Assembly (NCBI RefSeq): GCF_016765695.1
Contig: NZ_JAETGO010000037.1
Location: forward strand, 62,001-126,000
DNA: 64,000 nt
Reading direction: 5' to 3'
Source: Sporosalibacterium faouarense
GTDB taxonomy: Bacteria; Bacillota; Clostridia; Tissierellales; VENL01
Position numbers and translations under genes: made by a program. A model generated the notes under the pieces. The model ran no database searches. It was not told the DNA's origin and saw only the letters and a program-made list of their open reading frames with translations. Shown in pieces: positions 9,441 through 18,591 of this stretch. Positions within the stretch are counted from its first letter, which is position 1. Every line of letters begins with the position of its first letter.

Positions 9441-9984
9441 TCTCCTCTTCCTTATCTAATTGATTATTGTATTTATCATTCTTTAGTTTGAGTACCTTCA
9501 TTTTCATATTTACAAGCTTATCATTTAAGCCTGATTCTCCAGAATCATCATCTATAGAGTCCATGATACTGTCTAGTTGTTTTTCAAAGTCCCTATTATC
9601 TACTAGGGACTCTTGATCTTCTAAATTAATATCTTTTTCACTAAGTTTATCTATAACACTAGTTTGATTATTGTTTACAGATAAAACATAAATTTTTCTA
9701 TATATTTTAGCTACTAGAATCTTATTATTACTTCCAAAGCTAAATTGGTCTAATATCTCTATATTATTACCTTTACCAAGCTTTTTTGAATGTCTAGCTA
9801 TAAATTTAGTCCCATAATAAGTTAAGAACAAGACTAAAGCAAGAGCTAACAAGTATAAAACTATTTTACCAGCTGCTCCAAAAAGACTATAATCTTCAGA
9901 AATTAAGTCATCGGAACAATAGGCACTTGAGCTGAAAAATAATAAGCTAAAAAAAGCTATTAAGGCATAAGTATTTTTTTTCAT
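9433..9984 (-). CDS. fliO: Flagellar biosynthetic protein FliO (FliZ type)
   Basis: This protein is 183 residues, with a signal-like N-terminus (residues 1-23), a single membrane helix (about 38-60, VLYLLALALVLFLTYYGTKF), and a cytosolic FliO domain containing LEILDQF-like and KIYVLSVNN segments. The tail is charged and coiled-coil-like. FliO is a scaffold for FliP assembly and is not retained in the mature gate. It sits 3 bases downstream of cheY and overlaps fliP by 8 bases. The family is weakly conserved; position and topology support the call. Confidence 0.87.
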   Translation of the reverse strand: MKKNTYALIAFFSLLFFSSSAYCSDDLISEDYSLFGAAGKIVLYLLALALVLFLTYYGTKFIARHSKKLGKGNNIEILDQFSFGSNNKILVAKIYRKIYVLSVNNNQTSVIDKLSEKDINLEDQESLVDNRDFEKQLDSIMDSIDDDSGESGLNDKLVNMKMKVLKLKNDKYNNQLDKEEENE

Positions 9985-9987
9985 TTT

Positions 9988-10350
9988 TTATCCTAATGCC
10001 TTTTTAACTGCCTCTAAAACCCTGTCTGCCTGGAAAGGTTTAACAATGAAATCTTTTGCTCCAGCTTGTATTGACTCTATAACCATTGCCTGTTGTCCCA
10101 TGGCAGAACACATGACAACTCTAGCCTGTGGATCAGTTCCCATAATTTGCTTAACAGCTTGAATACCATCTACTTCTGGCATAGTTATATCCATGATTAC
10201 TAGTTCTGGTTGCAATTCATTGTACTTTTCAATTGCAACTTTCCCATTCTCAGCCTCTCCTGCTATTTCATAACCATTTTTTGTTAATATATCCTTAATC
10301 ATCATTCTCATAAAAGCGGCATCATCAACTACTAAAATTCCATTTGCCAT
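9988..10350 (-). CDS. cheY: Chemotaxis response regulator CheY
   Basis: This is a single-domain receiver of 120 residues. D9 and D10 bind Mg2+, D54 (VIMDITMPEVDG) is the phospho-acceptor and the conserved Lys lies in FIVKPF near residue 104. CheY-P binds the switch proteins FliM and FliY encoded directly upstream, changing rotation bias. A strong GAGGAGG ribosome binding site precedes the ATG. The order fliM-fliY-cheY matches Bacillus and clostridial fla/che operons. Confidence 0.96.
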   Translation of the reverse strand: MANGILVVDDAAFMRMMIKDILTKNGYEIAGEAENGKVAIEKYNELQPELVIMDITMPEVDGIQAVKQIMGTDPQARVVMCSAMGQQAMVIESIQAGAKDFIVKPFQADRVLEAVKKALG

Positions 10351-10363
10351 GTAAATTCCTCCT

Positions 10364-11587
10364 CTATAGTTTATTTATTCGTTTAGATGGATTTATTATA
10401 TCAGTTACTCTGACACCAAAGTTATCATCAATAACTACTACTTCTCCTCTAGCTATAAACTTTCCATTGGCATATATCTCTAGAGGTTCTCCAACTAATT
10501 TGTCTAATTCAATAATAGTTCCTGGTCCATATTCTAAAATTTCACTTATCCTTTTAACAGTTCTGCCTAATTCTACTGTTATTTCTACAGGAATATCTTG
10601 AATTCTTTCTATACCTTCATTATACATAGCATTGTCATTGCTATCAAATGCCTGAAATTGCATTTCTTGTACATTTACTGGCTCTTGCTTATTAATTTCA
10701 TCATTTTCAACATTTTTTCTAGAATTATTACCAAGATTATTACCTTCTGCATTTATTTGATCATTTCGAAGCATAGATTGCATATGGCTGTTATCTTGTC
10801 TTGATGAATTACTATTTGTTTGATTAGCTTGAACTGCAGGCTGCTGAGAGGCTTTTGACGAAGAACCCAAACTAATTTCTTCCTCATTATCTTGCTCACC
10901 CATTAGCTTGTTAACCATATTTTTCGCAAACCTCATAGGAATAAGCTGCATAATTTCACTATCTATAACATTTCCTACTTCCATTTTAAAAGATACTTTA
11001 ACAATATCTTCTTTTGGGTCAAATATTTCCAAATCCCAAATTCCATTAGCATTGAATTTAATTTCAAATGCTCTAGGAGGATCAATATCAATTTTATTCA
11101 TGAACATCTCTGACAGTGAAGTGCTTGATGAACCTACCATCTGATTCATTGCTTCACTTATGGCACTCAAGTCCATCTCACTGATATCTCCACCAGGACT
11201 TGTCCCATCTCCCCCCATCATTAAGTCAGTTATTACCTTGACATCGTCCGACTTAAGTATCAAGAGATTAGTTCCTTGTAATCCTATTTTATATTTGACA
11301 TCAACAGCAACAAAAGGGATTGGGTATTCTTGTGCTAATTCTTCAACATTAGTAATAGAAACCTTTGGAGTAGTAATAACAACTTTTTGCCCTAATAATG
11401 TGAACAAAGTTGTTGCAGCAGTTCCCATACTAATATTACCTATTTCACCTAATGTGTCTTTTTCCGAATCAGTAAGTCCATCATTTGGATTACCTTCTAT
11501 ATCAGAATTTCCACTTGAGCTTTGATTATCATCTTCTCCTTTTAATAGAGCATCTATTTCCTCTTGTGATAGCATCTCACTAGTCAT
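10364..11587 (-). CDS. fliY: Flagellar switch protein FliY (CheC-type phosphatase plus FliN domain)
   Basis: FliY here combines three parts. There is an N-terminal CheY-P binding peptide (LSQEEIDALLKG), a CheC-like domain with two phosphatase half-sites (GEIGNISMGTAATTL and SEAMNQMVGSSSTSL), and, after a Gln/Asn-rich linker (about 235-310), a C-terminal SpoA/FliN domain (VELGRTVKRISEILEY...). It is part of the C-ring and dephosphorylates CheY-P at the motor. I set the start at ATG 11587, 7 bases after GGTGAT; several in-frame ATGs up to 11602 exist. It then overlaps fliM by 8 bases. Confidence 0.93.
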   Translation of the reverse strand: MTSEMLSQEEIDALLKGEDDNQSSSGNSDIEGNPNDGLTDSEKDTLGEIGNISMGTAATTLFTLLGQKVVITTPKVSITNVEELAQEYPIPFVAVDVKYKIGLQGTNLLILKSDDVKVITDLMMGGDGTSPGGDISEMDLSAISEAMNQMVGSSSTSLSEMFMNKIDIDPPRAFEIKFNANGIWDLEIFDPKEDIVKVSFKMEVGNVIDSEIMQLIPMRFAKNMVNKLMGEQDNEEEISLGSSSKASQQPAVQANQTNSNSSRQDNSHMQSMLRNDQINAEGNNLGNNSRKNVENDEINKQEPVNVQEMQFQAFDSNDNAMYNEGIERIQDIPVEITVELGRTVKRISEILEYGPGTIIELDKLVGEPLEIYANGKFIARGEVVVIDDNFGVRVTDIINPSKRINKL

Positions 11588-12581
11588 CTGCATCATCACC
11601 ATCCTTTTTTACGTCAGTTAGCTTAACAGCCAATTTATTTTTATTGGTCCCAGGTAATCCATAAAACTTTTCTACTCTACCTGTAAATATCCTTAGCTGC
11701 TCATCTGTTTTAGTATCTAGCTTTATGACATCTCCAACATTTAAATTCATTACTTCTTTTAGAGAAGCTGTTGTAGAACCTAATTGCGCCCTTACTGTCA
11801 CAGCAGCTCTCTTTATCCTTTTGGACATTTTATCTTTATCTTTGTTATCTTCATCTTCTGTTCTTTGAGCATTTGAAAACCAAAGCTTAGTACTTAATCT
11901 GTTCAAGATTGGTTCGATAACAAGATGAGGAATACAAATATTAAACATTCCTTCAACCTCACCTATAGAAACATTCATTGTTGCTAAAGCAATTGTTTCA
12001 TTGGGAGATACAATTTGAGCAAACTGAGAGTTAATCTCAATTTTCTCAAGCTTAGGCTTTAACTCGATTACATTTTCCCAAGCTTCTGGAAAAATATCTA
12101 GTATTCTTGTCAATACCCCTCTTAGCAATGTGAGTTCTATCTCAGTAAAGCTCCTAGTTTCTTGTCCTTTTTCACCATCTCCACCTAGTAGCCTTTCTAT
12201 CATAGTGAAAGCGAGGCCAGTAGAGATTTCCATTAGTATTTGCCCATTTAATGGATGAAAGTCGATTACTGGTAAAAAAGCTGGATTAGAAATTGAGTTA
12301 TTAAATTCGCTGTAAGCAAATTGGTCTACTGTTAAAACTTCAATTTTTACTGGAGCCCTTAAATAGCCAGATAAAAAGGTTTGTAAAAGTCGCCCAAAAT
12401 TCTCATGGATAATCTCTAATGTCCTTAATTGATCCTTAGCAATTTTTTGGGGATTTCTAAAGTCATAGTTTTTAACCTTTTTTTCTATACTATCATCTTC
12501 TATCTCATTAACATCAACTTCTCCAGAATTTAAAGCTTTGAGTAGGGCATCTATTTCATTTTGTGATAAAACATCAGCCAC
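11580..12581 (-). CDS. fliM: Flagellar motor switch protein FliM
   Basis: This is a 333-residue FliM. Residues 5-14 (LSQNEIDALL) are the CheY-P binding peptide, the middle domain (about 45-230) is the CheC/FliG-binding core, and the C-terminal SpoA domain (about 255-325) packs with FliY. It begins with GTG at 12581, 9 bases after GGGAGG. It forms the middle of the C-ring and transmits CheY-P binding to FliG. Its 3' end overlaps the fliY start. Confidence 0.96.
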   Translation of the reverse strand: MADVLSQNEIDALLKALNSGEVDVNEIEDDSIEKKVKNYDFRNPQKIAKDQLRTLEIIHENFGRLLQTFLSGYLRAPVKIEVLTVDQFAYSEFNNSISNPAFLPVIDFHPLNGQILMEISTGLAFTMIERLLGGDGEKGQETRSFTEIELTLLRGVLTRILDIFPEAWENVIELKPKLEKIEINSQFAQIVSPNETIALATMNVSIGEVEGMFNICIPHLVIEPILNRLSTKLWFSNAQRTEDEDNKDKDKMSKRIKRAAVTVRAQLGSTTASLKEVMNLNVGDVIKLDTKTDEQLRIFTGRVEKFYGLPGTNKNKLAVKLTDVKKDGDDADD

Positions 12582-12594
12582 TATAAAAACCTCC

Positions 12595-13014
12595 CTACTG
12601 TATGATTAATTCTTCAAAATAGATATTTATTATTTCATTAGTAGAAAAAACAGTATTAAGTCTGTCAGTTAATTCTTTCTGAAGAGAAAGTTGACCATCG
12701 CTGCCTTCTAAATCTTCATAAGTTTTGCTTCTAATAGTTTCATTGATATCATTTTTTATCAAAAAACTTTTTTCATCAAATTCAGTTATTAAATCCTCAT
12801 CAGTAGTCTCAATAATAACCTTCAGCCTAACTATTCTACTAGTTTCTTTTAGATTACATATCATCTGATCAACATTATAATATAACGATTCTTTTACTAC
12901 TTCTTCTGTATTATCTTTATCATTAAATACAAAAAGCTTCAATCCAGTAAAAGTTATTGCTGAAATTACTAACAAAGAAATAATTGCATAAATAAATATT
13001 TTTTGTGTGCTCAT
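12595..13014 (-). CDS. fliL: Flagellar basal-body protein FliL
   Basis: This 139-residue single-pass membrane protein has a short cytosolic start (MSTQKIFIY), a membrane helix (about 8-27) and a periplasmic-side FliL domain ending with the family-typical hydrophobic C-terminus (NIYFEELIIQ). FliL surrounds and stabilises stator units. The ATG at 13014 has TAAGGAG 10 bases upstream and leaves a 20-base gap to motB. An upstream in-frame ATG at 13050 would overlap motB and add 12 atypical residues, so I rejected it. Confidence 0.88.
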   Translation of the reverse strand: MSTQKIFIYAIISLLVISAITFTGLKLFVFNDKDNTEEVVKESLYYNVDQMICNLKETSRIVRLKVIIETTDEDLITEFDEKSFLIKNDINETIRSKTYEDLEGSDGQLSLQKELTDRLNTVFSTNEIINIYFEELIIQ

Positions 13015-13034
13015 AGTCTTCCAACTCCTTATTT

Positions 13035-13784
13035 TTAGTTGGGCTCCCATTTACTATAGGATGATTTCAGAATTAATATATCAACCCTTCTATTCTTGGC
13101 TTTATTTTCTGCTGTGTCATTAGGGGCAACTGGTCTATAATAAGCATATCCAGCAAAGGATATTCTATCACTTTCAATTCCTTTCTTATCTACAAGAAAT
13201 CTAAGCACGCTAGATGCCCTCATACCTGAGAGTTCCCAGTTCGATTCAAAAAGATTTGTATAGAGTATAGGGTCTGAATCAGTATGTCCCTCTATTTTGA
13301 TATGCTTGTCCTTTACTTCTTCTAGTTTTAACATATCACCAATATAAAGCAAGACTTCTTTAGCTCTAGGTTTGATTTCAGCTCTACCAGGATCAAAGAA
13401 TACATTATCTAAAATTCGTATCACTAATCCTCTTTCCTCTATATCTGCTACAATTTTTGCATCTAAATTGTTCTCTTCAGCATAGGTTTCAATTTGATTC
13501 TGTAGCTTTTTAAAATCTTCCTGTTCTTGAATGTCACTAGTTGACATATTCTCTGGTAAATTATCAGCATTTATGTTGGGAGCTTGTTCTATAGTCTTAC
13601 CACCCTCCCAAATTCCTAAGGAGCCTTCAAAGGATTTCATTATGGCTTGAAATTTCTGAACATCAATTTCTGAGAATGAAAATAACAATATAAAGAAGCA
13701 TAATAAAAGTGTTACCATATCACTATAGATAGTCATCCATTCTGGTGAACCTTTCTTCTCTTCATTTTTTTGTCTTCTTCTCAT
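13035..13784 (-). CDS. motB: Stator protein MotB
   Basis: MotB has a single N-terminal membrane helix with the proton-carrying aspartate D22 (YSDMVTLLLCFF), a linker/plug region, and a C-terminal OmpA-like peptidoglycan-binding domain (about 130-245) containing IEGHTDSDPI and NRRVDILI. It forms the 5:2 stator with MotA and anchors it to the cell wall. Its ATG overlaps the motA stop by one base (TAATG), giving translational coupling. The aspartate environment suggests proton or sodium coupling; the sequence alone does not decide. Confidence 0.96.
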   Translation of the reverse strand: MRRRQKNEEKKGSPEWMTIYSDMVTLLLCFFILLFSFSEIDVQKFQAIMKSFEGSLGIWEGGKTIEQAPNINADNLPENMSTSDIQEQEDFKKLQNQIETYAEENNLDAKIVADIEERGLVIRILDNVFFDPGRAEIKPRAKEVLLYIGDMLKLEEVKDKHIKIEGHTDSDPILYTNLFESNWELSGMRASSVLRFLVDKKGIESDRISFAGYAYYRPVAPNDTAENKAKNRRVDILILKSSYSKWEPN

Positions 13785-14575
13785 TATTCTGCCCCACTTT
13801 CAGCTTCCTGTCCTTTAGAAATTGCCTTTCTCATATCTGGTGACAAGAATGTAAGTAGCTTCTCTTCGATGATTCTAGGATTTTCACCTGCTTGTATAGA
13901 TAATAATCCCTCTACCATAAGTTCCTTCATCATTATTTCTTCTCTACTTCTTCCTTTAAGCTTATTGGCTATTGGAATGAATAGAAGATTTGCTAGAACT
14001 GAACCATAAAAAGTTGTAATAAGGGCTACAGCCATCTTTGGACCAACTGTTGATGGGTCATTTAAGGTTTTTAGCATATTTATAAGTCCAATAAGGGTAC
14101 CAATCATACCAAATGCTGGAGCGTATGTTCCCATGGATTCAAAAATTCCTTGTCCTTCTTTATGTCTGTCCTCCATAAAAGTTAATTCAGTTTCTAGTAT
14201 ATTTCTTACAAGCTCTGGGTCAGTACCATCAACAATCAATAATATACCTTTTTTTAAGAAATCATCATTAATTTCTTCTCCTGCCTCTTCTAAAGCTAGT
14301 AGACCTTCTTTCCTGGCCACATTTGCCAATTCAATTATTTTATTTATAACATCATTAGGCATATCATTTTTTGTCGTAAACGCATTCTTTACAACCTTTA
14401 AAGTAGCCAAAACCTTTTTCAAGGGATAACTTACAAATGTAGCTGCTATTGTTCCCCCTAAAACTATAACTATAGAGGCAAAGTTATAAAAAGTAATTAG
14501 TGACCCTGAATTAGTTATTCCCCAAATAATAAATCCAAATCCTGTTAAAAAGCCTATAGCCGTTGCTAAATCCAA
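13784..14575 (-). CDS. motA: Stator protein MotA
   Basis: MotA (263 residues) has four membrane helices and the large cytosolic loop between helices 2 and 3 that contacts FliG. The helix 3 segment YAPAFGMIGTLIGLINML contains the conserved proline P153, and helix 4 reads ALITTFYGSVLANLLFIPI. The partner of MotB, it converts ion flow into torque. The ATG follows a GAGGTGTAG ribosome binding site and lies 3 bases after flbD. Placing motAB inside the fla operon next to flbD is usual in Clostridia. Confidence 0.96.
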   Translation of the reverse strand: MDLATAIGFLTGFGFIIWGITNSGSLITFYNFASIVIVLGGTIAATFVSYPLKKVLATLKVVKNAFTTKNDMPNDVINKIIELANVARKEGLLALEEAGEEINDDFLKKGILLIVDGTDPELVRNILETELTFMEDRHKEGQGIFESMGTYAPAFGMIGTLIGLINMLKTLNDPSTVGPKMAVALITTFYGSVLANLLFIPIANKLKGRSREEIMMKELMVEGLLSIQAGENPRIIEEKLLTFLSPDMRKAISKGQEAESGAE

Positions 14576-14578
14576 TAG

Positions 14579-14788
14579 CTACACCTCGTTTCTTTGTATC
14601 ATCAAATTATTGTTTGTTTTTTTCTTGAATTCGATGACCTTATTTATTATATCATCAACTGAATCCTGTACAACTATTTTCTTCCCTGTAGTAAAGGTTA
14701 TAACAGTGTCAGGAGTTGATTCCATAAATTCTATTAACTCACAATTTATTACTAACTCTTCTCCATTTAATCTACAAACTTTAATCAT
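14579..14788 (-). CDS. flbD: FlbD family flagellar protein
   Basis: This small cytosolic protein of 69 residues is of the FlbD/SwrD type, starting MIKVCRLNGEELVINCELIE and containing ESTPDTVITFTTGKKIVV. In Bacillus subtilis the homologue SwrD raises torque by acting on the stator, and here it is directly followed by motA and motB, which fits. A GGGTGATG ribosome binding site precedes the ATG. A strong stem-loop separates it from flgE upstream. Confidence 0.92.
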   Translation of the reverse strand: MIKVCRLNGEELVINCELIEFMESTPDTVITFTTGKKIVVQDSVDDIINKVIEFKKKTNNNLMIQRNEV

Positions 14789-14810
14789 TGCATCACCCTA
14801 GTTTGTTATT

Positions 14811-14844
14811 TATCCCTGGATAATAATTCAATTATCCAGGGATA
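14811..14844 (-). other. Perfect 14-bp stem-loop between flgE and flbD
   Basis: The arms TATCCCTGGATAAT and ATTATCCAGGGATA are exact reverse complements separated by a 6-base loop. On the transcribed minus strand the stem is followed by AAATAAC rather than a U run, so it is not a classical intrinsic terminator. It lies 11 bases downstream of the flgE stop and just upstream of flbD. It could protect the 3' end of the hook-gene mRNA or reduce read-through into the stator/switch half of the operon. Confidence 0.8.
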
Positions 14845-14855
14845 ATATTATTTAA

Positions 14856-16253
14856 TTATCTTTTCATATTCGCTAGTTCTTGAAGCATTTCATCAGTTGT
14901 GGTAATTATTCTTGAGTTTGCTTGGAAACCTCTTTGTGTAGAAATCATTTCAGTAAATTCCATAGATAAATCTACATTGGACATTTCCAAAGCACCTGGA
15001 GTAATTGCTCCTAATCCATTACTTCCTGCAGTTCCAAGTTGAGGTTCTCCAGAGTTAGGAGTTTTTTCAAAGAAATTACTTCCTGATTTAACTAGTCCTG
15101 CTGGATTATCAAAGTTTGCTAGTTTGATCTGCCATAAGGCCATTTTTATTCCATTATCAAAACTAGCAATAACTTGTCCTGTTTCATTTATGGTAAATTC
15201 AGTAACAGATCCAGAGGATTTACCTGTGTCGCCATCTAATCCAACATCAACACCCTTAGCTGAACTCTCATTTCCAAATTGTGTTAATTTAGTAAGGTCT
15301 ATCTCAATATTATCATTAGTTGAACCACTAGGCCCAAAATCAACCCCTAGATTAGTTGCTAAATCACTAAGGTCTAAATCAAATTTCGGATCACCTGTTA
15401 TTTTTCCAGAAGCATCAAATGTAATTTGGGGATTTGATCCAGTATTAAATTCCCAATTGCCCGATGCCGGATAAATTTTATTATTCGATACTCCTCTTAT
15501 CTCTTTAATGCCTACTGTCCATTCATTCACGCCATTACCAGAAACTGAGTTATCCATATGTTCAAATTCAATTGCTACCTTATAGGAATTTCCTAAACTA
15601 TCTTTAACATACACATCTGTCGTATATTTCCCATCATTGTTAGTTTCATCAACTGTACCATCATCATCTGTATCATCTTGATAAAATGGTATTCTTGAAT
15701 CTAAGTTACCACTAACATCAATTTTTGTTGAAGCCACAGGCGGCGATGGAATAGCTTTACTAACTTTAATCCCATCTAAATCCTTTGTTGAGTCTACATC
15801 TAGATAATCAGCATAATCGGAATCTCCAATATAAGTTCCTAGTACTTTATATCCTCCTTTTGTTACTAAGTTACCTTCAACATCAAAACCAAAATTTCCA
15901 GCTCTAGTAAAGTATCTTTCCTCAGCATTTGGGTCATTAGATACCATGAAGAATCCATCCCCATCTATCATTAAATCTGTAGGATTATCAGTTCTCTGTG
16001 TTGCCCCTTTAGTATGAATCGTTTGAATTGCACCAAGCTTAAGTCCAAGACCTATTTGTTGAGGGTTTGTACCTCCACTTCCTCCACTTGGAGCAGAACC
16101 TCCACTAACTACTTGGCTAAATGCCTCTTGAAAACTAGCCTGAGATTTTTTATAACCAATTGTGTTAACATTAGCGATGTTATTACCAATAACATCCATC
16201 TTTGTTTGATGTACCCTTAACCCAGATACTCCTGAGTACATTGATCTCATCAT
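14856..16253 (-). CDS. flgE: Flagellar hook protein FlgE
   Basis: This 465-residue hook protein has the flagellar rod/hook N-terminal motif (MYSGVSGLRVHQTKMDVIGNNIANVNT-type, residues 5-30) and the matching C-terminal motif (MSNVDLSMEFTEMISTQRGF to the end). These pair as the D0 coiled coil. The middle holds variable Gly/Ser/Asp-rich D1/D2 domains. It polymerises into the hook, whose length is set by FliK. A strong AGGAGG site precedes the paired ATGs. The gene is followed by a stem-loop. Confidence 0.95.
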   Translation of the reverse strand: MMRSMYSGVSGLRVHQTKMDVIGNNIANVNTIGYKKSQASFQEAFSQVVSGGSAPSGGSGGTNPQQIGLGLKLGAIQTIHTKGATQRTDNPTDLMIDGDGFFMVSNDPNAEERYFTRAGNFGFDVEGNLVTKGGYKVLGTYIGDSDYADYLDVDSTKDLDGIKVSKAIPSPPVASTKIDVSGNLDSRIPFYQDDTDDDGTVDETNNDGKYTTDVYVKDSLGNSYKVAIEFEHMDNSVSGNGVNEWTVGIKEIRGVSNNKIYPASGNWEFNTGSNPQITFDASGKITGDPKFDLDLSDLATNLGVDFGPSGSTNDNIEIDLTKLTQFGNESSAKGVDVGLDGDTGKSSGSVTEFTINETGQVIASFDNGIKMALWQIKLANFDNPAGLVKSGSNFFEKTPNSGEPQLGTAGSNGLGAITPGALEMSNVDLSMEFTEMISTQRGFQANSRIITTTDEMLQELANMKR

Positions 16254-16334
16254 AATTATTGACCTCCTTATTGTTTAGAGCTGTTCTATGCCCTCTATCA
16301 TTCAGACATAAAAGCTTCCTTTAAAAGGTCCAGC

Positions 16335-16730
16335 TTATATTATTACAGCTCCATCTATATTAGTAAACACTTTCTCATTCATTCCATCAGGATTAGCAGT
16401 TGTTATAATCGTTTTGCTTTTTACGCTGGCTATGAATGCTTTATTATCCATTAATATCAAAGCTTCCTTTATTCCTTTGTTTTCAGCTTTTGATAAAGCA
16501 TTTTCTAGTCTTTTAACTTCATCTTTATCTAGATTTATATTTCTACTACCCATTCTTTGTACTGCATGCTTTGAAAATTTAACATCATTACTTTCCTTAT
16601 TAATTTGATGTAAAATCTCATCAAAGCTTTTTCTATTATTCTTCTGAATATTAGGTTGCATATTAGTATTATTTCTGTTGTTAATTCTTATATTACTAAC
16701 TTGTGGATTAATCTTATTCATTTTAATCAC
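16335..16730 (-). CDS. Flagellar operon protein of the TIGR02530 type, function unclear
   Basis: This is a 131-residue basic protein. The N-terminal ~45 residues are Asn-rich and probably disordered. The rest (KFSKHAVQRMGSRNINLD... to ...EKVFTNIDGAVII) matches the small protein regularly found between flgD and flgE in Firmicute fla operons. Residues VKFSKHAVQRM and the C-terminal DGAVII are typical. No enzymatic motif is visible; a role in hook assembly is inferred only from position. It lies 10 bases downstream of flgD and 81 bases before flgE. Confidence 0.75.
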   Translation of the reverse strand: MIKMNKINPQVSNIRINNRNNTNMQPNIQKNNRKSFDEILHQINKESNDVKFSKHAVQRMGSRNINLDKDEVKRLENALSKAENKGIKEALILMDNKAFIASVKSKTIITTANPDGMNEKVFTNIDGAVII

Positions 16731-16740
16731 CTCTATTGTT

Positions 16741-17097
16741 CTACTCTTCGCCTGAGTAAGCTTTTATGGCTTCTTCAATTGAGGCAAGCTTTTTTAATAC
16801 TTCTACTTGGCTCTCTACATGATTATTATTAAGGTCTTTAATACTCTCAATAATAGCAACTTGCGAATTTTGTAAACTTGCATTCATGTTTTGCATTTGT
16901 TCCAATGAACTAAACTGAGCCATCTGAGCAATGAATTCTTTATCTTCCATAGGTTTTAAAGGATCCTGATTTCTTAATTGAGTAACTAATAACTTTAGGA
17001 AAGCATCCTTATCTAGAGTACTATTTTTACTTAAAGCACTTTGAGTAGTATTCACATTATTTGTACCACTAGAACCTTGAACTGTAGTATCAGACAT
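16741..17097 (-). CDS. flgD: Short FlgD hook-capping protein
   Basis: This is a 118-residue protein with the FlgD N-terminal domain: [20 protein letters not shown] followed by [21 protein letters not shown]. The C-terminal FlgD Ig-like and tudor-like domains of enterobacterial FlgD are missing; short forms are common in Firmicutes. It caps the growing hook and allows FlgE subunits to assemble. Its position between fliK and the TIGR02530-type gene is standard. Confidence 0.92.
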   Translation of the reverse strand: MSDTTVQGSSGTNNVNTTQSALSKNSTLDKDAFLKLLVTQLRNQDPLKPMEDKEFIAQMAQFSSLEQMQNMNASLQNSQVAIIESIKDLNNNHVESQVEVLKKLASIEEAIKAYSGEE

Positions 17098-17110
17098 TAT
17101 TTATCCCTCC

Positions 17111-18556
17111 TTATGCTTGTAGGTTTATTGTGCTATTACCAATCATCATATTATCTTTACTTCCAGCTACTCCAACTTCAGTAGTATCATCTAAGTACTG
17201 ATTATATTCATTCTTTACACTTGCAATCCTTCCAATTCTCCTGCTTCTTTTATGGTTCCAATTATGTCCATTATGTCTTTGGAAGTTAGAATCATCACCA
17301 ACTGATACTTCAAAGTTGGTAATATTGATACCTTGCTCTTCTAGATTTTCTCTTAACTGATTAAGATTTGATTCTATTAGCTGCTTAACCTGCTGATCTT
17401 GCACAATCGCTTTAGCGCTTATTACACCCTCATCCATACTCAACTTAAGAGACATTTCACCTAGAATTTCAGGCTTTAAACTTATCTTAATTTGAGAGCT
17501 ATTACTATTTGTATTAATTTTAACTTTACTAACTATTTGTTTAATTAAGTCATTTTTATCTATATCATGTGCTTTATTAGATAAATTACTCAACTGTGTA
17601 TGTGTATCTTTTACAGCTTTAGTACTAACTTCTCCTTCAGCTACCTGTTGAAAAAACACTTTGTTGTCACCATTATCTGTTTTTGATAATGTAGACTCAT
17701 TTAATACTTTTATCTTCTCACCACCATCAAAACTTTTATCACTTTGTCCTTGACTATTATTGGAAGCATCTTCTTTTTTTGATAACTGACTTGCTTTTTC
17801 ATTATAATTATCATCATCTATTCTTAAGTTTTCAACGAAGCTTGAGTCAGATTTTGAAGTATTTTTCTTAGAATTTTCACTACTATCTAATGTTTTATTC
17901 AGTTTGTCAATAATAGCTGTGAAATTTTCAGCTTGACCTGATTCAATCTTAGAAGCATCTATTTGAGTAATTAAGCTATTTAAGATATTTTTAAGTTCCT
18001 TTACTATATTTTGGAATTGTAGCATATCTTGACTACCTTGATTTTCCTCAAACTGTGACAAGATTTGTTGTAGCTTACCTTTGATGCTTTCTACATCTAG
18101 TCCGCCAAGGTTATTACTAAGTTCTTCTTGGCTTAAACTGTTTAAGAGGTTAATAATACTATCTTGGATTTCATCAGCCTTATCTTCAATATTGATTTCG
18201 TGCTTGTCCTCTAATTCTTTAGTCTTATCAGTTTTAGTTTCTTTTGAGCTATTAGTTGATTTGGCACTACCCGATTTTTCATTTGAATTAGTAGTATCAT
18301 CTGTTCTATGTAGCTCTTTTCTATCTGTTGCTTCAGATTCTTCTTTATCAGTAAGATTTTTTCCCTTCACTGAAGTACTAGTAGGCTTCCTTTTTCTGTC
18401 TACTTGACTATTATTCTCTTCTAATGAGCTCGTCCTTCTTTCAAAAATACTTTCGAAATTATTTTTTGAAGAATTATCTCTTCTAGAAGACGAATTTTTA
18501 ACTGAACTACTCCTTGAGCCAATGTTATTGATTAAATTAAAAGCCATATTATTCAC
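17111..18556 (-). CDS. fliK: Hook-length control protein FliK
   Basis: This is a 481-residue protein. The first ~340 residues are low-complexity, Ser/Asn/Lys/Glu-rich and probably extended, consistent with a molecular ruler. The C-terminal ~90-residue Flg_hook domain (INTNSNSSQIKISLKPEILG, then LREDNLEEQGINITNFEV-like) contacts FlhB. It begins with GTG at 18556, 5 bases after GGGAGGTG; an ATG at 18547 lies too far away. It measures hook length and triggers the FlhB substrate switch. Confidence 0.88.
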   Translation of the reverse strand: MNNMAFNLINNIGSRSSSVKNSSSRRDNSSKNNFESIFERRTSSLEENNSQVDRKRKPTSTSVKGKNLTDKEESEATDRKELHRTDDTTNSNEKSGSAKSTNSSKETKTDKTKELEDKHEINIEDKADEIQDSIINLLNSLSQEELSNNLGGLDVESIKGKLQQILSQFEENQGSQDMLQFQNIVKELKNILNSLITQIDASKIESGQAENFTAIIDKLNKTLDSSENSKKNTSKSDSSFVENLRIDDDNYNEKASQLSKKEDASNNSQGQSDKSFDGGEKIKVLNESTLSKTDNGDNKVFFQQVAEGEVSTKAVKDTHTQLSNLSNKAHDIDKNDLIKQIVSKVKINTNSNSSQIKISLKPEILGEMSLKLSMDEGVISAKAIVQDQQVKQLIESNLNQLRENLEEQGINITNFEVSVGDDSNFQRHNGHNWNHKRSRRIGRIASVKNEYNQYLDDTTEVGVAGSKDNMMIGNSTINLQA

Positions 18557-18591
18557 TTTCTCACCTCCCTTCCCTAGATTATACCAAATTT

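Noticed and set aside
16254-16334. A riboswitch (for example c-di-GMP type) before flgE
   Set aside because: The gap is only 81 bases and lacks the conserved cores; only a tiny CCTTT/AAAGG dyad is present.
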